A DNA stretch of 64,000 bases from Treponema vincentii F0403. GTDB taxonomy: Bacteria > Spirochaetota > Spirochaetia > Treponematales > Treponemataceae. The position numbers and the translations under genes are program-made. The stretch spans positions 62,001 through 126,000 of the forward strand of contig NZ_KE332513.1 in NCBI RefSeq assembly GCF_000412995.1, in the 5' to 3' direction. Shown in pieces: positions 34,002-44,369 of the stretch. The notes under the pieces are model-generated. The model had not been told where the DNA came from. It saw only the letters and a list, made by a program, of their open reading frames with translations, and ran no database searches. Each line of letters begins with the position of its first letter. Within the stretch, counting starts at the first letter, position 1.

Positions 34002-34724
34002 ATGAATATTCCTTTACCGTCACAGCATCAGGCAAAAGAAAAAAGCCCGGCGGCGTATACCCGGAAAATCGGCAGCTGCATGACCTATCGATCGGATATT
34101 GTATGGATCGATATTACCGATAAGAGTCAAGACATCCTTACGCTGATAAAAACTCACAAGAACATTGAGTATTTTCCGGTATGTGCAAGCAAAATCGATG
34201 CGGTTATCGGAATTGCCGGAGCCCGGGACTATTTACAGAGCAGGCTGGAAACACCGCCGCCTAATTTACAAAAGATTTTAACCAAACCGCTGTTTATTCC
34301 CGAATCTCAGACCATCGAGCATACGCTTGAATTACTTAACGAGCATAAGGCAAATGCTGCCTGCGTTATCGACGAATACGGCGGAATCGAAGGCTTTGTA
34401 ACAAAAAACGGATTATTGAATAGCTTGTTTAATAGAAGCGTTCAGACAACAAGCAATACCGAACGGCAAACCGCTACGCAGGCTGACGGCAGCATCATCG
34501 TCAATGCGCAGATGAGCCTTGACGAAGTGCAGGCACTTCAACTTTTAGAAGATATGGAACGCTCCCCCGCCGAAGAATATTACACCCTTGCCGGTTATTT
34601 ACTTGCACACTTTGACGCTATTCCCCAACCGGGAGACAGCATCGACACCGGTTCTTACATCTGTACAGTGCTTAGCATGAACGGGCAGCGTATCGATCAG
34701 GTCGCAATAAAAAAGAAAAACTAA
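34002..34724 (+). CDS. CBS-pair protein with CorC/HlyC transporter-associated domain, no membrane part
   Basis: About 240 residues from the ATG at 34002; a TTG nine codons upstream is also possible and neither has a good ribosome site. Residues 20-140 are two CBS motifs (SCMTYRSDIVWIDITD ... EYFPVCASKIDAVIGIAGAR; TKPLFIPESQTIEHTLELL ... ACVIDEYGGIEGFVT). The C-terminal 80 residues are the CorC_HlyC domain (YTLAGYLLAHFDAIPQPGD). The DUF21 membrane domain of full-length Mg/Co efflux or hemolysin-C relatives is absent. CBS pairs bind adenine nucleotides; the role here is not known. Confidence 0.82.
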   Translation: MNIPLPSQHQAKEKSPAAYTRKIGSCMTYRSDIVWIDITDKSQDILTLIKTHKNIEYFPVCASKIDAVIGIAGARDYLQSRLETPPPNLQKILTKPLFIPESQTIEHTLELLNEHKANAACVIDEYGGIEGFVTKNGLLNSLFNRSVQTTSNTERQTATQADGSIIVNAQMSLDEVQALQLLEDMERSPAEEYYTLAGYLLAHFDAIPQPGDSIDTGSYICTVLSMNGQRIDQVAIKKKN

Positions 34725-34731
34725 AAAGAAT

Positions 34732-34760
34732 ACTCCAAAAGTCGGCTGCTTTTTCGGATA
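34732..34760. repeat. Degenerate type B hairpin relic
   Basis: ACTCCAAAAGTCGGCTGCTT then TTTCGGAT keeps the CAAAAG-CGG-TGCTTTTTCG core of the type B family but the GGGG/CCCC stem is lost. It starts 8 bp after the stop codon of the CBS gene. Confidence 0.5.
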
Positions 34761-34931
34761 AATATCTAAGGCGAAGGCTTTATTTTAGGTACTGTTTGTG
34801 GTAAACTATATAAGTCTCTAATGTTAAAGAAACATGAGGCATTCTTCCTCAGCGTTGCCGAGGAAGGCCGCCCTAAATATTCCTTTTTGGACGGCATGTT
34901 TTACAAAATGGTATGTACAAGGAGCTACAGT

Positions 34932-35771
34932 ATGAAAAAGATCGGTGTTGTCGGCGCGGGTACGATGGGGCAAGGAATTGCCGCCTCATTCGCTTCGAGC
35001 GGATATCAGGTTACGGTGTGCGATATAAAAATCGAATGGGCACAATCGGGAATAGATAAAATTGCAGCAAATTATGATAAATTAGCTGCGAAGGGCAAAA
35101 TGACGGCGGAAGCTGCCGCTACCGTAAAAGGTAATCTAAAAACGGGCGTATACAAAGATTTAGCCGACAGCGATTTAATTGTCGAAGCCATATTGGAAAC
35201 AAGCGAAGCTAAAAAGACACTGTTTACCGAATTGGACGGAATTTGCAAAGAATCGGCTATTTTTGCAACAAACACATCTTCTTTATCCGTTACGGAAATT
35301 GCAAAAGGGATTAAGCACCCTGTCATCGGTATGCACTTCTTTAATCCCGCCGATAGAATGAAATTGATAGAAGTTATTTCCGGGCTCAATACGCCGGTTG
35401 AAGTAAAAAATACCATCATAGAAACGGCAAAGACTTTGGGCAAAACGCCGGTTGAGGTGCACGAAGGTCCCGGTTTTGTAGTAAACCGCATCCTTATTCC
35501 TATGATTAATGAAGCCGCCTTTATCCTGCAGGAAGGTATTGCCAGCGCCGAACATATCGATACGGCAATGCAACTCGGCGCAAATCACCCGATGGGGCCG
35601 CTTGCCCTCGGCGATTTAATCGGCCTCGACGTTGTATTAGCTATTATGGACGTATTGTACCGCGAAACGGGCGACAGCAAATACCGCTGCTGCACACTGA
35701 TTCGTAAGATGGTACGCGGCGGATTACTCGGCCGCAAAACGGGAAAGGGTTTTTACGATTATTCAAAGTAA
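34932..35771 (+). CDS. hbd: 3-hydroxybutyryl-CoA dehydrogenase
   Basis: About 279 residues from the ATG at 34932, with AAGGAG 7 nt upstream; the frame is open 37 codons further but this start gives the usual family length. NAD-binding motif [20 protein letters not shown] is at the N-terminus. Catalytic and substrate residues lie in [23 protein letters not shown] (His) and [10 protein letters not shown] (Asn). Reduces acetoacetyl-CoA to 3-hydroxybutyryl-CoA. First gene of hbd-crt-CoA transferase. Confidence 0.95.
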   Translation: MKKIGVVGAGTMGQGIAASFASSGYQVTVCDIKIEWAQSGIDKIAANYDKLAAKGKMTAEAAATVKGNLKTGVYKDLADSDLIVEAILETSEAKKTLFTELDGICKESAIFATNTSSLSVTEIAKGIKHPVIGMHFFNPADRMKLIEVISGLNTPVEVKNTIIETAKTLGKTPVEVHEGPGFVVNRILIPMINEAAFILQEGIASAEHIDTAMQLGANHPMGPLALGDLIGLDVVLAIMDVLYRETGDSKYRCCTLIRKMVRGGLLGRKTGKGFYDYSK

Positions 35772-35787
35772 AAAGTAGGAATAGCAG

Positions 35788-36567
35788 ATGAACACAGTAT
35801 TATTTCATATAGACGGTCATATTGCGACAATCACCATTAACAAACCGCAGGTTTTAAATGCATTGAGTACCGAGGTATTGACCGATCTTAAACAGGTATT
35901 GGATGAGATTGAAAAAATAGAAAATATTTATGCGGTGATTATTACCGGAGCCGGGGAAAAAAGCTTTGTAGCGGGTGCAGACATCGCAGAGATGAAGGAT
36001 AAAAACCCTAAACAAGCGACCGAATATGCCGAGTTTGCCGACGGAATATTTTTCCGCATAGAAAACTTCCATTGTCCCGTCATTGCCGCGGTGAACGGTT
36101 TTGCCTTGGGAGGCGGCTGCGAGCTTGCAATGGCCTGCGATATCCGCATTGCATCCGAAACCGCACGGTTTGCTCAACCCGAAACAGGCTTGGGAATTAC
36201 GCCGGGATTCGGCGGTACTCAACGTCTTCCGCGGTTAGTCGGTGCGGGGCGTGCAAAAGAATTAATCTACACCGGCCGTACGATAAAAGCGGACGAAGCG
36301 CTCGCAATCGGTCTTGTCAATAAAGTAACAAAACCGGAAGCTTTAATGCAGGAAACCCTCGCCATGGCACAAACCATCTGCCAAAAAGCGCCTTTTGCCA
36401 TTAAAAAAGCAAAGGAAGCCATCAACAGAGGTTTGCAGGTAAGCATCGACAAAGCAATCGCCGTTGAAACGGAAGAATTTGCGCAATGTTTTGCAACGGA
36501 AGACCAAAAAATGGCCATGACCGCTTTTGTCAAAAAAGAAAAAATCGAAAAATTTAATAACCGCTAG
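35788..36567 (+). CDS. crt: Enoyl-CoA hydratase (crotonase)
   Basis: 259 residues of the crotonase fold. The oxyanion-hole segments are [11 protein letters not shown] and [20 protein letters not shown], and the catalytic glutamates lie in [10 protein letters not shown] and [17 protein letters not shown]. Dehydrates 3-hydroxybutyryl-CoA to crotonyl-CoA. 16 bp after hbd and 8 bp before the CoA transferase, so cotranscribed. The butyryl-CoA dehydrogenase, EtfAB and thiolase needed for the complete pathway are not in this window. Confidence 0.95.
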   Translation: MNTVLFHIDGHIATITINKPQVLNALSTEVLTDLKQVLDEIEKIENIYAVIITGAGEKSFVAGADIAEMKDKNPKQATEYAEFADGIFFRIENFHCPVIAAVNGFALGGGCELAMACDIRIASETARFAQPETGLGITPGFGGTQRLPRLVGAGRAKELIYTGRTIKADEALAIGLVNKVTKPEALMQETLAMAQTICQKAPFAIKKAKEAINRGLQVSIDKAIAVETEEFAQCFATEDQKMAMTAFVKKEKIEKFNNR

Positions 36568-36575
36568 GAAGAGTT

Positions 36576-37919
36576 ATGGATTATAGTTCGTTATATAAAC
36601 AAAAACTGACCACTGCGGAAAAGGCCGTCCAAGCGGTCAAGTCGGGTGATTGGGTCGATTACGGATGGGGGAACAACACCCCCGCCGCATTCGATAAAGC
36701 ATTTGCAGTACGGCTGCCTGAGCTTGAGCATGTTCATATCAGAGGCGGAGTTGTTCTGAGGGAACCGGAAATCTTTAAAATAAAAGATCCTCAGGCTCAT
36801 TATACGTGGAATTCTTGGCACATGTCGGGTTATGAACGTAAAACCATTACGGCAGGTTTCGGCTTTTATATTCCGCTCCGCTATTCCGAGCTGCCGCGCT
36901 GGTATTACGAAAACATTAAGCATCTTAACGTATCGATTTTCCAAACAGCGCCGATGGATAAAGACGGCTTTTTCAATTTCGGGTTGAATGCCTCTCACCT
37001 AAAAGCGGTTACGGATTGTGCAGATATCGTTATTGTAGAAGTCAATAAGAATATGCCGAACTGCGTGAACAGTGTCGATGACAAGATCCACATTTCCGAT
37101 GTCGATATGATTATCGAAGGTGATAACCCGCCGATAGACGAATTGGTCGATAAGGGAGAACCTACCGAAGTCGATAAGGCTGTCGCAAAGCTCATCATCG
37201 AAGAAATTCCGAACGGCGCATGCCTGCAGCTCGGTATCGGCGGTATGCCCAATACGCTCGGTGCGATGATTGCAAAATCCGATCTAAAAGACCTCGGCGT
37301 GCATACGGAAATGTATGTCGATGCTTTTGTCGATATTGCCAAAGCGGGAAAAATCACCGGCGCAAAGAAAGCAATCGATCCGGGGCGGCAAGTATTTGCA
37401 TTTGCTGCAGGTACCAAAAAGCTCTACGACTATGTAAATAACAATCCGGCATGTATGGCGGCGCCCGTCTCCTATACGAACGACGCACGGGTTATTGCAC
37501 AAATCGATAACTTTATGTCCATCAACAATGCCGTGGATATCGACTTGTTCGGTCAAGTAAATGCCGAAACATCGGGAACCAAGCATATTTCGGGAGCGGG
37601 CGGACAACTCGACTTCGTCTTGGGCGCTTATCTATCTAAAGGCGGAAAAAGCTTTATTTGCTGCTCTTCAACCTTTAAAGATAAAAACGGAGCGCTTTCT
37701 TCCCGTATCCGGCCGACACTTGCGCCGGGTTCCGTTGTTACGGACACCAGAGCCAATGTTCATTGGTTTGTTACCGAATACGGAAAGGTCAACTTAAAGG
37801 GATTGTCGACGTGGCAGCGGGCAGAGGCCTTAATTTCGATAGCCCACCCCGATTTTAGAGATCCTTTAATCGCCGAAGCGGAAAAACTCCATATCTGGAA
37901 ACGATCCAATAAACGGTAG
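36576..37919 (+). CDS. Butyryl-CoA:acetate CoA-transferase (acetyl-CoA hydrolase/transferase family)
   Basis: 447 residues. N-terminal motif [20 protein letters not shown]; glycine-rich [10 protein letters not shown] and [20 protein letters not shown] are the CoA-binding loops. The active-site glutamate that forms the acyl-CoA thioester is most likely in [12 protein letters not shown], by analogy with 4-hydroxybutyrate CoA-transferase. Last step of butyrate formation: moves CoA from butyryl-CoA to acetate. A 4-hydroxybutyrate or propionate specificity cannot be ruled out, but hbd and crt upstream favour butyrate. Confidence 0.88.
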   Translation: MDYSSLYKQKLTTAEKAVQAVKSGDWVDYGWGNNTPAAFDKAFAVRLPELEHVHIRGGVVLREPEIFKIKDPQAHYTWNSWHMSGYERKTITAGFGFYIPLRYSELPRWYYENIKHLNVSIFQTAPMDKDGFFNFGLNASHLKAVTDCADIVIVEVNKNMPNCVNSVDDKIHISDVDMIIEGDNPPIDELVDKGEPTEVDKAVAKLIIEEIPNGACLQLGIGGMPNTLGAMIAKSDLKDLGVHTEMYVDAFVDIAKAGKITGAKKAIDPGRQVFAFAAGTKKLYDYVNNNPACMAAPVSYTNDARVIAQIDNFMSINNAVDIDLFGQVNAETSGTKHISGAGGQLDFVLGAYLSKGGKSFICCSSTFKDKNGALSSRIRPTLAPGSVVTDTRANVHWFVTEYGKVNLKGLSTWQRAEALISIAHPDFRDPLIAEAEKLHIWKRSNKR

Positions 37920-37924
37920 GGAAC

Positions 37925-37963
37925 GGGGCTGTCTCAAAAGTTGGTTACTTTTTAGACAGCCCC
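37925..37963. repeat. Type B hairpin after the butyrate operon
   Basis: GGGGCTGTCT / AGACAGCCCC around CAAAAGTTGGTTACTTTTT. The loop is identical over at least 18 nt to that of the copy at 48881, while the stem differs by a compensating pair. It starts 6 bp after the CoA-transferase stop and may end or protect that message; no T-run follows. Confidence 0.85.
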
Positions 37964-38084
37964 AAGCCCGATGGTTTTCTTTCTGTGCGGAATTTCGTAA
38001 GTATAAGGTTCGTGTTTATCGCACACCAATTGTACCCAATATAACAAAATTTCGCGCAGGTTTTTAAAAAAAAGGATAAAGAGT

Positions 38085-38909
38085 ATGCAAACAATTAAAA
38101 ATATAAAAGCAGTTTTTTTTAGTCCTACGGGCAACACCAAACGGGTTGTTGAATCGATTGCCGGACAGTTGGCGCAAAAGCTTTCCGTGCCGGCCGAATC
38201 GGATGATTTTACGCTGCCTGCCGCCCATGCTGATACCAGAACGTATTCGGCTGAGGATTTGGTCATTTTCGGCGTGCCGACTTATGCAGGGCGCATCCCG
38301 AATAAGGTATTGCCTTTTGTGCAAAACTTGTTTAAGGGAAACGAAACGCGCGCCGTAGCGGTGGTTACCTTCGGGAACCGCAGCTTTGACAATTCGTTAA
38401 GCGAACTGCACAGTGAATTGGAAAAGAATAACTTTTCGGTAGTTGCCGCCGGCGCTGTAGTATGCAAGCATGCATTTGCCGAGGTAGGCATTGGGCGGCC
38501 GGATATCTCCGATGAGGAGCGGATAACTGCTTTTGCCGAAGAGGTTTTTGAAAAACTTCAAAAATCCGGCGGTTCTCTGCCCAATGCCTCAATAAAAAAG
38601 AACGAAGCGCTCACCGCCTACTATGTACCGCTCGGCACCGACGGAAAACCGGTTAATTTTTTAAAGGCAAAACCGGTTACTGATAAGGCAAAATGCGACA
38701 ACTGCGGCGTTTGTGTAGACGTATGCCCGATGGGCTCTATCGATAAAAACGATGTATCCTTAGTTCCGGGCATCTGCATAAAGTGTCAAGCGTGTATTGT
38801 GTATTGCCACACAAAAGCAAAATCATTCGACGATCCGCTATTCCTATCGCATAAAGCCATGCTGGAACAAAACTATACGCGCCCAGCCATCTCGGAATTT
38901 TTTTCCTAA
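38085..38909 (+). CDS. EFR1-family flavodoxin/ferredoxin protein
   Basis: 274 residues. The N-terminal 180 residues are flavodoxin-like, with FMN phosphate loop FSPTGNTKRV and FGVPTYAGRIPN. The C-terminus has two 4Fe-4S clusters: CDNCGVCVDVCP and CIKCQACIVYC. EFR1 proteins are predicted cytoplasmic electron carriers; partner not known. AAAGGATAAAGAG lies before the ATG. It follows the butyrate operon and may share its redox role, but the type B hairpin and 165 bp lie between. Confidence 0.9.
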   Translation: MQTIKNIKAVFFSPTGNTKRVVESIAGQLAQKLSVPAESDDFTLPAAHADTRTYSAEDLVIFGVPTYAGRIPNKVLPFVQNLFKGNETRAVAVVTFGNRSFDNSLSELHSELEKNNFSVVAAGAVVCKHAFAEVGIGRPDISDEERITAFAEEVFEKLQKSGGSLPNASIKKNEALTAYYVPLGTDGKPVNFLKAKPVTDKAKCDNCGVCVDVCPMGSIDKNDVSLVPGICIKCQACIVYCHTKAKSFDDPLFLSHKAMLEQNYTRPAISEFFS

Positions 38910-38915
38910 CCATAA

Positions 38916-39349
38916 GCCGAACAAACGTATCAGACGAGCAAATATAAATCGCAAAATCAGGAGATTAGGCAAGCATTTGAACCGTCTTCAACTGTTGTAC
39001 ATCCGTATACCTCTCTACCGATATACATCCTTGTATATCGGTAGAGGACAAGTTTTGTTCCAAAACTTGTTTCTGACCTATCCCACGCCCATCCTTGGGC
39101 GTATTGAAGGCGTGTTTTGTGAGCGCACAAAACATCGCTGCTGCGTGGAACCACCGCCTTCCTTCTGCGAAAAATTTTTAAAATTTTTCGCAATTTATTT
39201 CCAAAGCCGAATAAACGTATCAGGTGAGCAAATATAAATCGCAAAATCAGGAGATTGGGCAAGCATTTGAACCGCAAAGAGGTTCAACTCTGCTTGAACA
39301 GTCTCCTGATTTTGCGGGGATGTAAAAAACGGCCTGATACGTTTATTCG
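38916..39349. repeat. Repeat/palindrome island 2, MITE-like, abutting mglC
   Basis: Bounded by CGAACAAACGTATCAG (left) and CTGATACGTTTATTCG (right), imperfect inverted repeats. Two direct copies of a 69-bp unit lie at 38916-38984 and 39206-39274 (about five differences) and a partial inverted copy at 39302-39349. Between the direct copies are palindromes: CTCTACCGATATACA/complement (39013-39046, 15 bp, loop TCCT), ACAAGTTTTG/complement (39048-39070), ACGCCCA/TGGGCGT (39085-39102), TGTTTTGT/ACAAAACA (39113-39134), GCGAAAAATTTT/complement (39167-39191). No gene in 38910-39356. Confidence 0.8.
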
Positions 39350-39356
39350 ATACGCT

Positions 39357-41099
39357 TTATTTTTTCTTCAAATACTTTACGCTGTCGAGGGCAACGGCGG
39401 CGATGATGATAAATCCCTTAAACACAAACTGCAAGTTGGTGTCAATGCCGAGGAAGGTTAAGCAGTAGGTTAAACCGGTAAAGATGATAACGCCGAGCAC
39501 CGCGCCTTCAAGCTTACCGATACCTCCGTTGAACGAGATACCGCCGACTACGCAAGCAGCGATAGCGTCAAGCTCGTAGCCCTGTCCGGTACCCGCGCTG
39601 GCATTCGCCTTAAACGCCTCGAAGAAGGCGCCGAAGCCGTAGAAAATACCCGCCATGATAAACACGCTCATCGTTACCTTGAATACGCTGATGCCGCTCA
39701 CGCTCGCGGCTTCGGCATTGCCACCTACCGCATACATGTTTTTGCCGAGTACAGTCTTATTCCAGATAAACCATGCAACCGCAATCGCGATAACCGCCGG
39801 GATAATCAGCTTAGGGAACGTTACCAGTTCTCCATTCACTACGCCGAGCACCCACCGGCCGCCGAAAAAGTCCTTGATACCGGCGTCGATGGACCCTACC
39901 GGCGTACCGCTCGTCCCGAAGAACAAAAGCCCGTAGATAATCAGCTGGGTTGCAAGCGTCGAAATAAAGGGGTGAATTTTCAGCCATGCGGAAAAGAAGC
40001 CGGCAAACGCGCTGAACACAACGCATAAAATGATGGAAATACTCACGGAAAGCAGTACCCGTATCGGCATCGCAATCGCGGTAAAATCCCACGGCCCCAT
40101 GCCGAAGAACGTTACGATATTCTGCCCCGGATGGAGAATTAAACCGGTAACAACCGCACCCATTGCAACCATACGCCCGACGCTCAAGTCCGTACCGGCA
40201 AGCAGGATGAGCCCCGCAACCCCCAGCGCGTAGAACATACGCACCGACGACTGTTCCAAAATCGTCAGAATATTGGAAATGGTCAACAAATTGCCGCTTC
40301 CCGACAAGGGAGCGACGATAATACACACCACAAAGAAGATAGCGATGGCAATGTACAACCCGTTTGCCAAAAAGAACTGCGCCGGGGTAAACTTATACGC
40401 ATAATCTTTAAAACCCAGCACAAAGTTTTCTGAAAAACTCGTCTTACTGTTGCGCAGATGGATATTTTTCTGTACCCGGTCGACATATACCTGATGCTTT
40501 GCCGTTTTGCACTTTCCGAGTGCCGTTTCATAATGATTTTTTGCATCGAACAGCGCGGATTTAAGCGCATTCCCGGCAGCGGTAAGCTCCTGCTGCAGTT
40601 CCCGCCGGTCTTCTTCCGATGTTTTACCGGCAAAGGCTGCGGCAATATCCTGCTTCTTTTTTTCAGCTGCCTCGGTAATGTTTTGCACCTTTGCGGCATA
40701 TTCCTGCTTATGGTGTTCCGCTTTTTCGTCCTCGCTCTTTTTTACTTCCTGTTCAAACGCCGCGGCAAGCGCATTAACCCGCTGAACCGCCTTATGCGTC
40801 AGTTCTTTATCTTCATCCTTATGCTGCGCCGCAACGGTTTTAGCATCTTCAATCTGTTTTTGAAGCCCTGCAATCCGGCTTCTTTTTTCTTCGGCGCTCA
40901 GCAATTTATTCTTACGGATAGCGGCAATCTCCTGCATCACTGCGGAAATCTTATTCACTCCCCCAGCCCGTAATTCATCCAGCCGCTTCGTATATTCCGA
41001 CAGAACGGCATCTTCCGCTAAAAGTTTCGCAGTATCCGCCTGCGCAATTTGTTCCGCAGTAAACGTATACTGTGTAAGATTTTCGGGTGTGTCTTTCAT
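39357..41099 (-). CDS. mglC: MglC-type hexose ABC permease with large N-terminal coiled-coil extension
   Basis: 580 residues against roughly 330-340 for typical MglC/RbsC permeases. The C-terminal 340 residues are the normal permease (ILTILEQSSVRMFYALGVAG, then LILLAGTDLSVGRM; GGNAEAASVSGISV; GIGKLEGAVLGVIIFTGL). Residues 1-240 are an added charged helical region without membrane helices (KRLDELRAGG ... EEKRSRIAGLQKQIEDAK ... QEYAAKVQNITEAAEKKKQ ... RRELQQELTAAGNALKSALF). It should lie on the cytoplasmic side before TM1. The start is not disturbed and the extension is in one frame. Imports galactose/glucose with MglA and MglB. Confidence 0.92.
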   Translation of the reverse strand: MKDTPENLTQYTFTAEQIAQADTAKLLAEDAVLSEYTKRLDELRAGGVNKISAVMQEIAAIRKNKLLSAEEKRSRIAGLQKQIEDAKTVAAQHKDEDKELTHKAVQRVNALAAAFEQEVKKSEDEKAEHHKQEYAAKVQNITEAAEKKKQDIAAAFAGKTSEEDRRELQQELTAAGNALKSALFDAKNHYETALGKCKTAKHQVYVDRVQKNIHLRNSKTSFSENFVLGFKDYAYKFTPAQFFLANGLYIAIAIFFVVCIIVAPLSGSGNLLTISNILTILEQSSVRMFYALGVAGLILLAGTDLSVGRMVAMGAVVTGLILHPGQNIVTFFGMGPWDFTAIAMPIRVLLSVSISIILCVVFSAFAGFFSAWLKIHPFISTLATQLIIYGLLFFGTSGTPVGSIDAGIKDFFGGRWVLGVVNGELVTFPKLIIPAVIAIAVAWFIWNKTVLGKNMYAVGGNAEAASVSGISVFKVTMSVFIMAGIFYGFGAFFEAFKANASAGTGQGYELDAIAACVVGGISFNGGIGKLEGAVLGVIIFTGLTYCLTFLGIDTNLQFVFKGFIIIAAVALDSVKYLKKK

Positions 41100-41134
41100 C
41101 CTAACCTCCGGTATATTTCCGTATTCAATCGTGT

Positions 41135-42628
41135 TTATAGATACCGAGCGGAAAGCCGCAACAGCGCTTCCTGATCGGTGGTGGCGGTATCGACAATACC
41201 GGCAAGGCGGTAGTTCGACATAACGGCAATGCGGTTGGTAATGCCCAAAATTTCCGGCATCTCGCTCGAAACAACGATAATCGTCTTTCCCGCCTTTGCC
41301 ATTTTAATAATCAGCTGATAAATTTCGTACTTAGCGCCGACATCGATACCACGGGTCGGTTCATCCAACAGCAGAATATCGGGCTGGCGTTCAAGCCATT
41401 TGCCGATAATCACCTTCTGCTGATTACCGCCGCTCAGTGCGCTGATCAATTCATCCGCAGAAACACACTTTGTGTGCATAGTCTTTATTTCACGGTCGGC
41501 CGCCTCCTGCATTTTACGGTTTGACAGCACACCGAATGTTTTATAGGTTTCGATATTTGCAATAACGGTATTAAATTTGATGGAAGCCTTGCCGAACATA
41601 CCGTTGAACTTCCGCTCCTCGGTTACGGGCGCAAAGTTATAGGCCATCGCATCCTTTGAATTGGAAAAATGGAGCTTTTTACCGTCAAGGATCATCTCGC
41701 CGGAAGCAACGGTCCGCAAGCCGAAGATGCTTTCCAAAAGTTCGCTCCGTCCCGCTCCTACAAGACCGTACAGCCCGAAAATTTCTCCCTTTTTTACCGT
41801 AAAGGAAATATCCTTTAGCTGCGGCTCATACCGAGTGGAAAGATTGCGTACTTCAAAGTAGTCGTCGCCCACCGTATTGTCCACATCGGGGAAACGCTTT
41901 TCGAGCGAACGTCCGACCATCGCCGAGATCAATTCATTCATATTTGTGTCGTGAATATTCTTTGCAAGCGTCAACCGCCCGTCGCGCAGCACCGCTACTT
42001 CGCTGCATATCTGAAAGATTTCATCCATTTTATGCGAAATATAAACAAACGACACGCCCCGCTTGCTTAACGTCCGTACAATCGAAAACAGTTTAATCAC
42101 TTCCGGCTCGGTTAAAGAAGAAGTCGGCTCGTCCAATACAATCACCTTCGCATTATACGAAACAGCCTTTGCAATCTCCACCATCTGCCGCTGCGAAACC
42201 GACATCGTACGCATAATCGTGCGGGCATTCACGCTCATCCCCAGCGAGGCAAAAAGCGCATCGGTATCCTTCTGCATCTTTGTCTCATTCACCGCGCCGA
42301 ACCGAACGGGATATCTGCCTAAAAAGAGATTATCCATCACCGTACGGTCAAGGCATTGGTTCAGCTCCTGATGCACCATCGCCACGCCGTTTTCCAGCGC
42401 ATCCTTGGGAGACTTAAAATCGATCAACGTATTGTCAAGAAAAAAACGCCCTTCGTCCTTCGCATAAATACCGAACAAGCACTTCATCATCGTCGATTTT
42501 CCGGCGCCGTTTTCTCCCATCAATCCGACTACAGCGCCTCTTTTAACCGTCAAACTGATATTTTCCAATACCTTGTTCTTGGCAAAAGACTTTGAAAGAT
42601 TTTTAATTTCCAGTACCGTGTCTTCCAT
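41135..42628 (-). CDS. mglA: MglA hexose ABC transporter, double ATP-binding protein
   Basis: 497 residues with two ABC domains. The first has Walker A GENGAGKST, signature SVSQRQMVEIAKAV and Walker B VIVLDEPTSSL. The second has the degenerate Walker A usual in this family (GLVGAGRSE), with LSGGNQQKVIIGKWL and ILLLDEPTRGID. It energises import through MglC. 35 bp upstream of mglC, 228 bp downstream of mglB, with a hairpin between that may set the ratio of binding protein to transporter. Confidence 0.96.
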   Translation of the reverse strand: MEDTVLEIKNLSKSFAKNKVLENISLTVKRGAVVGLMGENGAGKSTMMKCLFGIYAKDEGRFFLDNTLIDFKSPKDALENGVAMVHQELNQCLDRTVMDNLFLGRYPVRFGAVNETKMQKDTDALFASLGMSVNARTIMRTMSVSQRQMVEIAKAVSYNAKVIVLDEPTSSLTEPEVIKLFSIVRTLSKRGVSFVYISHKMDEIFQICSEVAVLRDGRLTLAKNIHDTNMNELISAMVGRSLEKRFPDVDNTVGDDYFEVRNLSTRYEPQLKDISFTVKKGEIFGLYGLVGAGRSELLESIFGLRTVASGEMILDGKKLHFSNSKDAMAYNFAPVTEERKFNGMFGKASIKFNTVIANIETYKTFGVLSNRKMQEAADREIKTMHTKCVSADELISALSGGNQQKVIIGKWLERQPDILLLDEPTRGIDVGAKYEIYQLIIKMAKAGKTIIVVSSEMPEILGITNRIAVMSNYRLAGIVDTATTDQEALLRLSARYL

Positions 42629-42794
42629 AACTATTCCTTATATGGTTTTCGTTTTCGGAGTAGAAAGCTCCCCGTACAGCACATCCGATAACTTTTTTAA
42701 TTCTTTTATACCTTTGATACATTCTACGGTAAGCATTGATTCCGCCATAAGACAAGATATATCGAATGACGGAAAGCACTACTTGAAAAGAAAA

Positions 42795-42838
42795 CGGTAA
42801 TGCATAACGCATCATCTTCTGAAAGTTACGCATTACCG
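42795..42838 (-). promoter_or_regulatory. Hairpin between mglB and mglA
   Basis: CGGTAATGC / GCATTACCG, 9-bp stem with a 26-nt loop, 18 bp after the mglB stop. Intercistronic structures in such operons commonly protect the binding-protein message; inferred here. The rest of 42629-42856 shows nothing more. Confidence 0.5.
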
Positions 42839-42856
42839 GTTATACATTGCCAATTA

Positions 42857-44137
<1,281 letters not shown>

Positions 44138-44194
44138 TCATACGGATAGATACAACTGATAAGGACTTGCGGCACACTACCGGTACCGTTTCGT

Positions 44195-44223
44195 ATTATA
44201 CTATATGAATGCAAATTTTTCAA
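44195..44223 (-). promoter_or_regulatory. Consensus promoter of mglBAC
   Basis: On the minus strand TTGAAA, 17 nt, TATAAT. The start lies near 44188, giving a leader of about 120 nt. No operator palindrome is recognised in the leader. The 360 bp between mglB and the next plus-strand gene hold this promoter and the hairpin at 44370; I see no gene in it. Confidence 0.7.
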
Positions 44224-44369
44224 AACTTTTTGTCCATTTTTTTCATTTTTAATGCTCAAAATACGGATTTAGTACCCACAATACAGGCGTATTTCAAATA
44301 GCGTCCGCTTCGTTTGCCGCGTGGATATAGTCTTTTTTACGATAAAAGGATATATTATATCTAAGGAAG

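Noticed and set aside
42603-42833. 76-codon minus-strand frame between mglA and mglB
   Set aside because: No ribosome site and it overlaps the mglA start and the mglB-mglA hairpin; basic composition typical of a chance frame.
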